In this document: in pieces, positions 50,601-62,600 of the stretch
How positions within the stretch are numbered: position 1 is the first letter of the stretch
Layout: each line of letters begins with the position of its first letter
DNA from: Siphonodentalium dalli
Lineage: Eukaryota > Mollusca > Scaphopoda > Gadilida > Siphonodentaliidae
Direction of reading: 5' to 3'
Assembly: GCA_032622095.1 (NCBI GenBank)
Contig: CP136061.1
Coordinates: forward strand, 193,636,369 to 193,700,368
Length of the DNA: 64,000 nucleotides
Position numbers and translations under genes: made by a program
The notes under the pieces: generated by a model
The model's input: only the letters and a program-made list of their open reading frames with translations
The model's database searches: none
Told to the model about the DNA's origin: nothing

Positions 50601-53600
50601 ATTGTTTTGCCAATTTCAAGCTAGTTTATAGCATGGTCATGGCATAATTTGACATAGCGAATGTCGGTAGACGTTTCTTGAGTGTGCACAACAAATTTTG
50701 GTCCCAACGAAGCAGGCTAAAATCCTGAAATTTGTCAATTTTACTTTGCGTGTGAAGAAAATATTCATTTAAACTTCCAAAATTGGTTGAAATATGCTCA
50801 ACAACATTCAGTTGAATGGTGACATTATTTATAGTCACCGACTAACTTCCACGATGAATCAAATTTGTTTTTATTGGTGACAATTATGTCGCGAGAGATA
50901 AAAATGTAAATTTTTTAAAGAAAATGTAAAATTTTAGCTCATTTTAAGACTTTAATTGCTTGTAGATCGGTGTTAATTATCTTCGTCAATGATGTCATGT
51001 CACGCTTGTTAATAATTCATTTGTTCGGAAATACTTATTGGGGGTCGAAATGTATAAAATTTAACTACCACCAATTCCAAAAACAACACCAATAAACAAT
51101 AACGCTCTTTGTTCCATGCAATGGAAATGGCTATTTATTGTCCTGATATCAGTGATATAAATGAATGCCTAAAATTAGTATTATCCTGAAATAAATTTAT
51201 GCCACTTTGGCGAACATGGGAACCACGGTACAATTTATGCCATTTAGGCACACTTCAGAGTGAAATCAGGGCTTATATTTCGGCGAAAATCCAAATCTAG
51301 ATTCTCGTAAATATTCTCGCAAATTACCCTGGATTCTCGTGAAAAAGTATATATGGATTCTCGCTAAATCAGATGAAATATATGCCTTGGAAATATAGCA
51401 AATCGTTTAATGCTTTAGAATTTTTTTTTTCGGAGATTTATATATATGCTTAAAGACATATTATGGACTTGTTATGGACTTTTTCAGGTGCGAGAAATTG
51501 ATAAGTTAGTGCTCAGGGACTTTGCCAAATCACTGAAATTTTCCACAAAAATCTGCCACACCACTTCATAGAGAACATCGTCTGAACTACTCCAAATTGT
51601 AAATATTTACATCTCGATTCGGGGCGCAACTATCGGCTATAATTAAACAAAAATGATTTCGCCATCGAGAGTCATTGCATTTAACTAATATATAAGAATG
51701 ACGTTGTGTATCATCCATTTGGATTAATATTCGTAACGAATAACTACTTTGAGAAAGATTATTCTTAATTTCTATTTGATCACTCTGCCCGGTGTCTGCC
51801 GGAGTGTTTCACATCACTTTAATCAAGGAAGACTGTTCAGAAAAACTGTATTTCAAGAAATCGTTTAATGCTTTAGAATTTTGGTTTTCGGAGATTTATA
51901 TATATGCTTAAAGACATATTATGGACTTTTTCGGGTGCGAGAAATTGATAAGTTAGTGCTCAGGCACTTTGCCAACCTGGGGAATTTTATCATTCTACTA
52001 ACATCACTGAAAATTTCCCAAAAAATCTGCCACACCACTTCATAGAGAACATCGTCTGAACTACTCCAAATTGTAAATATTTACATCTCGATTCGGGGCG
52101 CAACTATCGGCTATAATTAAACATAAATGATTTCGCCATCGAGAGTCATTGCATTTATCTAATATATAAGAATGACGTTGTGTATCATCCATTTGGATTA
52201 ATATTCGTAACGAATAACTACTTTGAGAAAGATTATTCTTAATTTCTATTTGATCACACTGCCCGGTGTCTGCCGGAGTGTTTCACATCACTTTAATCAA
52301 GGAAGACTGTTCAGAAAAACTGTATTTCAAGAAATCGTTTAATGCTTTAGAATTTTGGTTTTCGGAGATTTTTATATATGCTTAAAGACATATTATGGAC
52401 TTGTTATGGACTTTTTCGGGTGCGAGAAATTGATAAGTTAGTGCTCAGGCACTTTGCCAACCTGGGGAATGTTATCATTCTACTAACATCACTGAAAATT
52501 TCCAAAATAATCTACCACCCCACTTCATAGAGAACATCGTCTGAACTACTCCAAATTGTAAATATTTACATCTCGATTCGGGGCGCAACTATCGGCTATA
52601 ATTAAACAAAAATGATTTCGCCATCGAGAGTCATTGCATTTAACTAATATGTAAGAATGACGTTGTGTATCATCCATTTGGATTAATATTCGTAACGAAT
52701 AACTACTTTGAGAAAGATTATTCTTAATTTCTATTTGATCACTCTGCCCGGTGTCTGCCGGAGTGTTTCACATCACTTTAATCAAGGAAGACTGTTCAGA
52801 AAAACTGTATTTCAAGAAATCGTTTAATGCTTTAGAATTTTGGTTTTCGGAGATTTATATATATATGCTTAAAGACATATTATGGACTTGTTATGGACTT
52901 TTTCGGGTGCGAGAAATTGATAAGTTAGTGCTCAGGCACTTTGCCAACCTGGGGAATGTTATCATTCTACTAACATCACTGAAAATTTCCAAAATAATCT
53001 ACCACACCACTTCATAGAGAACATCGTCTGAACTACTCCAAATTGTAAATATTTACATCTCGATTCGGGGCGCAACTATCGGCTATAATTAAACAAAAAT
53101 GATTTCGCCATCGAGAGTCATTGCATTTAACTAATATATAAGAATGACGTTGTGTATCATCCATTTGGATTAATATTCGTAACGAATAACTACTTTGAGA
53201 AAGATTATTCTTAATTTCTATTTGATCACTCTGCCCGGTGTCTGCCGGAGTGTTTCACATCACTTTAATCAAGGAAGACTGTTCAGAAAAACTGTATTTC
53301 AAGAAATCGTTTAATGCTTTAGAATTTTGGTTTTCGGAGATTTATATATATGCTTAAAGATATATTATGGACTTGTTATGGACTTTTTCGGGTGCGAGAA
53401 ATTGATAAGTTAGTGCTCAGGCACTTTGCCAACCTGGGGAATGTTATCATTCTACTAACATCACTGAAAATTTCCAAAATAATCTACCACACCACTTCAT
53501 AGAGAACATCGTCTGAACTACTCCAAATTGTAAATATTTACATCTCGATTCGGGGCGCAACTATCGGCTATAATTAAACAAAAATGATTTCGCCATCGAC

Positions 53601-56600
53601 TCGATGGCATCGAGAGTCATTGCATTTAACTAATATATAAGAATGACGTTGTGTATCATCCATTTGGATTACTATTCGTAACAAATAACTACTTTGAGAA
53701 AGATTATTCTTAATTTCTATTTGATAACTCTGCCCGTTGTCTGCCGGAGTGTTTCACATCACTTTAATCAAGGAAGACTGTTCAGAAAAACTGCATTTCA
53801 AGATCACCAAACAACTTTCCTTTTTAGGGCCACCACATCTTTCCAAAGATGTACTTCTTCCATTTTGCTATCAAAGACCGAAAAATGTCGTTAAACTAGA
53901 GATCCAAATACCCACTAAGGGCCCCTATATCTTGAAATATTAAAGACCGAGAATGTCGTTAAACTATAAAGACCGAAAAATGTCGTTAAACTATAGAGAT
54001 CCAAATACCCCCTATATCTTGAGATATTATAAAGACCGAAAAATGTCATTAAACTATTAAAGACCGAAAAATGTCGTTAAACTAGAGATCCAAACATCCC
54101 GATCCCCTATTTTTTTTAGACAATTAAGAACGAAATATGTCGTTACACCATTAATACATAATTTGTGTTTATGAAAGTCTGGCACCCATTAGCAGTTTGT
54201 TTTCAGTACATTTTAATATTCATTGGAACGTAAACAATTATTCGCTGACAGAAATCATGTTAATATCGCCTTTCGTTACTGGTTTCCTCTACTCAAATAT
54301 TTCTCACTGCTCAATACTTATAATTAAAAAAAATGTTCTGTGTTTTGTGTCACTTCTTAATAGCATTATGTATTCTGCTATTGGCAAGAAACAAAGTTGC
54401 AGTATACCTTAAAGGTACGGAAGGCCTTGGTGGGTATCCTGTGAACATATTTCCACCTGTCAAAAACCGCTGCAAACGAAAATAATATTCAAATATAGAC
54501 ATACTTTGTTAATATACAAATGAGAAATATCTCATAAACAGTATGTTATTGTCGTAAATTTGACGATTGTTTGACAAAGCATAAAAAGTTACTTTCTTGG
54601 TGTTTCTTTATATTATGATGGTAAACATAAAGAGCGTTCTTTGTTGCTCAATTCCTTATTTGGAAATAATAAAGAGCGTTTATACCATTTGTGTGTGATT
54701 AGCCAGTAGCATTGTGCTGCCTTCTATAACACAATCAGACTCTTGTTTAGGTAAAATTTAGTAGGTCTTTATGTGAGCATGATGTTTACGCGATAGTGAT
54801 CGTATATTTGAACCAATATGTATGCCTTTTAATATTTTTCTGTTTACGGTGTTTGGAACAAATATGAATATTTTCGACAACTAAGCCCCCTCGTCCCTTT
54901 AATATAATTAATATAACATCCCTCATCCAATAATCTCCAAATTGCATATCTAAGTTCAATCCTAGTTACACGTCACGCCGCCCCTCATCATTTGCCAATT
55001 GTACACCCTTTTTTTTGCTGCTGCTGCTGCAACTGTTCAATTTCTTTTAAAATTATTGAAAAAATGGCCCTCCCGCCCGCCGACATTTACTTCTGATTTT
55101 GTTTTATCATCGGTCCGCACCAAAATTGAGCACACGTCCCTATATAATATACCTATTTAAACCGAGTATACACGGTGGTGTAATAGATCAACCGTTAATT
55201 TAACCGTTTAGGTAGCATATTTCCACGTATACGTTATCACGACAAATCCCTGCTGATCTGTTATTAATGAACCAAACACTTAACATGTCAACACACTCTG
55301 GCCCGCCAATGCTACAGTGTATAAACGTAACGGGGCAAATATGCACATTATATTGGCAGCTAACGAGAGCATTCATCATCGGCAATCTGCTCACCTCTTT
55401 TATCCGATACAATAGAAACTAAACGATTTGTTACTTCTAATTACCCGTACTTAATTACACTACTTGCGTGTTAATAAAGTACGACCCCATTACCACTAAA
55501 TGTGAAACATGGGATTTAGAACATTAATATTCAGTCTTACATATTTCCACATTCAAGGTGTAATCGTATGTCAGTTGTAACGTTGTGAAACTGCAACCGA
55601 ACTGAATTATTCTATGCTAAATAGTTCATGGCTGACCTGATGCATGCATCTTAGTTTTCTTGTACGATATAATAACGTTAAACAGGATTTACACAGTTAT
55701 TACCAGTTCCTGTTCCAGTTAAGAGTACATGAACGAATAGAGTGGCACGGACAGAAAATAATACAATCGTGGTCATAAAATGGCCACTCCAATCCATGTC
55801 ACAACGAATATTGAATATTGAATAACCATATTTCCGATATACGAGTCTGTTAGATATCTTTAAAGACACACATATCACTGAAACAGATACATCTGAATTA
55901 TTTTTCGATCACTGCAATGTAAGTCAAACCCAATGACTTACGTCATCTAAGTTCGTATTTTCTGCTTAGAATACATACAACAGTCGTGCCAAAAACAACT
56001 TAATTCCGGGTATGCAACACAGACAGTAATGTTTAGCCTTAGAAAATGAAGTGCATACCCATCCGGTATAAATACTAGTTACATTTCCCGATTTTTCAAC
56101 ACTCTCCGTGATAATAAACCATATAAATCGCAATGCTTATTATACTGTAATAAAGACACATCTTTTCAATGGCTTGACATCCCACCTCACCAGATCAAAG
56201 AGATGGTACATCGTTCTTTTTATGTATTACTAATTTTCATGCTGATACCACATACGATTCTTAGTGGACACTGCTCTTAAAATTACTTCAGTCGGCACTT
56301 TACAACTGGAATATGCTACAACGCAATTCACTATATTCGTTTTCAGTATCTTGTTATTTGCAAATTCCTTTACCATACGACCCACGTATTTGTGCTAAAT
56401 ATTAGGTAATAGCGCTTGTACGCATTGAGCTCCCGAGTACGTCACGAATAATGATATCATATGCTAAAAATAGATTTTCGGACAAACTTTACCACGTGTT
56501 GGAGAACGCATGCATTTACTGTATGTGTGAGATTTGGAGTGGGTCTATAAAACTAATTATAACTTCGTTATCTTTCGTAGTTTTTACGTGAAAATTTAAA

Positions 56601-59600
56601 CATACATCAGGGACATATACTTCTTCCAGAATGTTAAAAACATTTTCAGTTGCTCATTGTATTTTTTTTTTTTTTTATTGTCTACGACAAAATAGTCGAA
56701 GTCGGGAAATTCATAGAACTGCGGTAACTACCCAATGTTTGCAGTGTTAGAAAACGCCGAATCAAAATAGTTCTTTTGTGATTGTTTACACCAATTTGTT
56801 TTTTCAAAGAATATAAAGTAAACATAGTCCTCTCGGAATATCGAAATAATTAACCCCTAGACAGCCGACACCACCGGCAATTAATTCGTGCTTCACACCT
56901 TGGACTTTGCCAGAGTGTTCGACGAATATGAACGTTATCTGTCTAAATGTCTAATTTTCGTGTCGAATGGTGATATAAACAGGTGCATGTACCGGGTATA
57001 AATATGATTAGTATATACCATGTACGGATTTTAAAACGCTCTTTAATAATTTCGTATCTGAGCTGTCATGAACAAACTATAATTTCTATTCGAAATGGCC
57101 CGTTTTGTTTTTTTGTTAATTTGTGACTGTATGCATCACTCGTAGTCCCTTATTTTGCTATATAAAACTGCATGAAAGTATGGGACAATCAATATATAAG
57201 GCACATCTTTTGCATGTATACGATAAACACCGGGTCATGCATTTCAATCTACCAGATCTGCACCAGAAACGATTTGACGATAACATTAGCACCAATATGT
57301 TCCCGAAAGATGAGGCATGCATGGTGACATTTCTGAAGGTAACAGATATATTCTCCTGAAGGAAAATTGTTAACAAATAGATAACGAGTTATAAATAGTA
57401 ACAGTATATTTGGTAACTCAGACTGATAACAAGAAACGCTCTTCATTTGTTCCGTTTAGAGTATCAATGGACCTCATTAAATATTTTGAAATGGAATATA
57501 TAAGTTTTCAACATAAACTGCATTTAATCTCACCATAAATATATTCCGTAAACTGTCTGCTTTCTAATTTAACTTTTTTGTTATGTGATTTATATTTACC
57601 TACCAATCAGAAGGCGGAAAAATTGTCCCCTTTATTGGGGGCGCTATAATTAGCCTGTATGTATGATCGATGCATGACGTTAATTTAACATATCTTGAAT
57701 AATAAATCCACGATCTACCATTATTTTATCACCCGGTTTGATCATGTCCAGAAAACCACTCCGCGCAACCACCTCCGTAAAAAAAACGCCATAAACAGAA
57801 GGAATAGTAAGATATAGACAGACCTTGTTATTACGCCAATCAGAAATCTGGCATAGATAGTATGTTATTGTCAATTTTCCCCTTTGTTATGAAAGCAAAA
57901 AACGTTACGTTTCCTGGCTTTTGTGTAGATCCTGATATTGTAAACATAAAGAGCATTATTAGTTACTTTTTTCCTGATATGGCAATAATAAAGAGCGTTT
58001 ATGTAATTTTTGTATGATTAATCAATATAATTTGCGCTGTGTTGTGTAAACAGAAGCACAACTTATATGTAACACGAGCAGTCTCTTGTTTGCGTACAGC
58101 ATCGTACGTCTTGATGACAATATACGATTGATGTGCTGATTACGTTTGGCATATATACGAGCGGAACTTTATACGTTTTGATGTTCCTTCTCAATCTGTT
58201 GATGTCGATTTGAACAAATGCAAATATTTCTGCAACGAATGCCGCCCGGTACAGAAGGCGCCATGTACACTTTATTGGGAGGAACGGATAAGCCTGGAGT
58301 GCACACCTGATTGTCGCGGAAGCTAGTTTACGATATAATGTCATCACGTACGAGCATATTGACCGCGTCGCAGCGTTATTCTCGACTCAATGGTTTTATG
58401 GTAGAATGTTATTCAACTAAGAATGGTATACTTTACAACAGGAAGCATGGACCGGAATTTCTTACTTGACAAACCACGAAAAATGACACTTGCGAAAATA
58501 ATGTAATTTACAGTAGTGTTATAAATCGTAGTTCTCGGCGCTGTCAGGAAGGCAATATTTTGGCCATGACACCGCCTGGATAAAGTATACATTTCTATTT
58601 GAAATCCACTGCAATTTACAATATAAAATGAATATGTGTGTGTATACTTTTATCTAATAAATCATCATACATTCGTCACACCCAAGCACATTCGTACACC
58701 GAGTAGCAGAACACATGGCAATGTTTGTCCGAATCTCCAGCGCCTCGCTGTGAAATTAATTATTTTTAGAACAGATGGCCAATGTGTACAAACGCTATTG
58801 GCGTTTAGAGCTGTTATTTCAGTCTTGTCAATTCACTCAGTGTTCTATTTATTACCCCATCTATGGTGTATATATCCAGGCTGATATATCCGTGTCCATG
58901 GAGGCGATGGGTCAAATATGAGTTATTAGCATGCTTGTAGTTCCAGACTTTGGAAAGTAGTTCGAGTCATTTCTGGTTGAATTAGACATACTAATTAACC
59001 ATTAGAATCGTGCTTGGCACTCTCTATTATGTTGCTCGATGTTTGCCAAAATGGTGTAGTTATCTGAGCATGTTATGATGGACATCTCAATAGACCATAA
59101 ATTAGTGCCTTTTAATACCTCCCTTCTAGTCGGCCACTAGAGCTTTTATTTCTCTCATCGGAAGATAAGGGGTTCTTCTCAATCAATGCCGCATTGCACA
59201 CACGCGTGTACCATGAAACATATGTAACTAATAAATGGGATGTAATTAAGAGAATAACATCGACCCATCTGACAATTTTTAGAGATACTGTTATCTAAAT
59301 CCAGATAATTCAAAGCCATTCATTTGTTTCTTTTATTGCACCCGGACAATTTATCACGGTATGCGTGGATTAAGAAACATACGATAACTGACATATAACA
59401 TTACACAGAGAAGACATTACAAGGCCATAGTATACCAAATCAGTTATGGTATGGGAAAAGGATTACTATAATTTGATGCCCGGTAGTCATTGTTACAGGC
59501 AAACATAAACGGTGAATGAAGCGATGTGTGATTTCCTACCCTTATTTCGGCCAATTTGGCCGGTTACTTCATGTGACTTTTTCATCTGACGTGTGTGTCG

Positions 59601-62600
59601 GATAATTGATCTGGAGGATTTATGTAAATGTTAGCCCAAACTACATTTCCAAGTAACGATGGTTTTGTTGTTTATTTTGAGGAATAATACCGCGTCAGAT
59701 GAATTCAGCCCAAATATGTTAACAGTTGTCGTGTCAAACATTCGGCAGTAGGTTAGCGTTATTTAGTATTTGTGGATGTCCTTTAACATGGGGAAAATAG
59801 ACTACTGCGCTTGAACGAGCATGTGAATTTGTCGTTTTTAATGTACAGCAACTTGATAATCAATAACAGAGGCATTCTCTGTCAAATATGGTCGCTCTAT
59901 TTACGGTATTAATTGCGGAACTTTCTAAAGTAAACTACGCGTAAACGGATACATACGGTAAATTCTAGAATGTGCCGGAATCGGCCTAATCGCCCCAGGC
60001 CCAACTCGCCCAGTCGACGTGTGTCAATTCGGTACCTACTATAACATGTACCCGAGTCCGATACGGAATAAAAGATGTATACGGGTGTTATATAGCGTTT
60101 GGTCCGTTGTTTCTCAATGAATATTATTGAAATTTGGTGTATATGTCCGGGCTGGGACATGGAATACAACAACGTTTGAATTGTTTTTAAATTTACAAAT
60201 TTGTTGATTTCATTCAATTTGTTTTCGTTCTGAAAACACACTATAAAGTGTATATAATATAATAACGAACACGAGACATACATAATTTATAAACTGTTAA
60301 CAAAAGATATCAAATTCAATACATGACAAAGATGACTCAGTGGAGTTTATAAAGTGAACATAAAAACATTGAGGTAAGCATCTTTTTAAGGAATGCAACT
60401 TTATTTAATGATAATAAACACATAAATTAAAATAACAAACATGAGACATACATGATTTATAAACTGTTAACAAAAGATATCAAACTCAATACATGACAAA
60501 GATGACTCAGTGAAGTTTATAAAGTGAACATAAAAATATTAAGGTAAGAATCTTTTTAAGCATTACTAAACCGTTTAGCACAGACCACAGTCCACTTCAC
60601 TCATCCGATCATTACCAAACTTCATATTTATCTTGATATTGATCTATCAGATGAGAGCTATCAAATATATTTTTAATTTCATAGGAAAAAATGGTCGCCA
60701 GCGGCCATATTGCATTTACGTTATATTTTATCGCGTCATGTCGATATCTAGTATTACTTAGAAATTTCACCTTTCCAGATTCATAATTGCTCCATTGACT
60801 GTAACAGATGAAATTATTCCCCTCTTCGGATAGAGTGTCACTGAAACTTTATTTTGTCAGACTGTCTGTATAATCACTGATTATATATGGCAATAATCTG
60901 TAATAAGATGTAGCACTATTTTATTTTATATTTACATGTAGTGCTGTTTTTATACATCAATTCTAATCCCCCTAGATCATCATGTGATCGATCATACATC
61001 GCGCGAGGACCTGGTTGAATTAAGGGGGGTTTTATGGATCACTTCTGTCCTCAAGCTAGATTATACTTATGACATTTAATGGCATGTTCCTAACGTGGAG
61101 GGTTAGATATGCTTGAGAAACCACCACTCTTTAATTCACACCAAGTTCTCAGCTGTCATGTTCGGATATTAGAACCCATAGCCATGATATATGGTTTAGT
61201 TTGTGTATACTAGTAATATAGTTATTTTCAGTACCTTTATATACCAGTACTGTGTATAACAATGCATATAAATTAATCCATGTATACATGTATATTGATT
61301 CAACGGATTCAGTGGTTTTGTCCATCAGTCTATCAAATTTGCGGGGAAAACATGGCCACAAGCAGTACACCCTGCTAAATTTCGAATTTGAATCAATTGG
61401 CGCACCCTGCAGCCAGCTTTTATTGGAGAACTTTTTCTTATGTGGATATTTTGGGTCACCGCTAGATGTGAGCCATATTTTGTTCTCAAACTGTCCTTGT
61501 GAAGACATCACTGCCAGCGGTGATCTTCAATTTTACTATTTTTATGGCTAAATAATTTGGTTGATCCTACAGACGACACCCCTTGTCCGATCGTCATCAG
61601 ATTCCACAATTATCTTCTGGATAACCAGGGTGAGAGTAACCTAATTTTCCCGAATTTCGTTAAAAAACATTACCACAGGCAGCAATTTGGTATCTTACTC
61701 TTTGATCCTCTTTTGCATGACTGAATTGTTTAGCAACTGTACAGACATATCCCTCATCTGGTTTTTATATACATGTATATCTCTTCATGCGGATAGCCAG
61801 TATTACGTAGGTACTCCAACTTTCTGCATTCCTGTCATCATTTGAAATATAAATATTTACCTGATACATGCACCCTTCAAAATTTGTTTCGTCGTATCTA
61901 TTTTAATGACCCGTATGGTAATATTGATACAGATATATTTGTCAAACATTTCTTTGTACAATATACAGGTATTTAGTTTGTAACTAAATCTAGAAATATA
62001 TAATAGTAGCTCGTGGACCCCACTTCGTCCGGGATGTTCCCCTCTGATTTTCGGAGAAATGCGCGATTTAACCTTGAATTGACTATTTTAAAGGTGAAGG
62101 TCATATCGGGGTCACGATTTGACCCGTCCAAAACACTCCCCGGACAAAAGTCACGACAAAAGTACCCGTCGAAATCCGCCCGGCTTTATACCCGATTTGA
62201 CCTTGAATTGACAATTTTGAATGTCAAGATCAGGTCATGGTCATGATTTGACCCACCCGAAACACTCCTGGGACAAAAGTAACAGTAGGTATCAAATTTC
62301 GTTGAAATACTTCCGTTTTACCAGATTTGACCTTGAATTGATCTTTTTGAATGTCAAAGTCAGGTCGGGATCAAGATTTGACCCGTCCAAAATACTCCCT
62401 GGAAATAATTACCCCTAGGTATCAAATTTCGTCAAATCTGACCGGCAGTTTTCCCGGCCATAGCTAACAGACAAACAGACAGACAAATGTCCAAAATATA
62501 TATTAAACTAGCTGATGTACTCGACTTCGTTCGGGCTAGTTAGGGATTTTTTTTGTGATCGCCTCCATCTGGACAGTACCCAGTATATACAGCGTCTGGC

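Noticed and set aside
52751-53017. 88-codon frame inside the satellite
   Set aside because: The frame exists in some units and is broken in others; it reflects the 485-bp monomer, not a gene.
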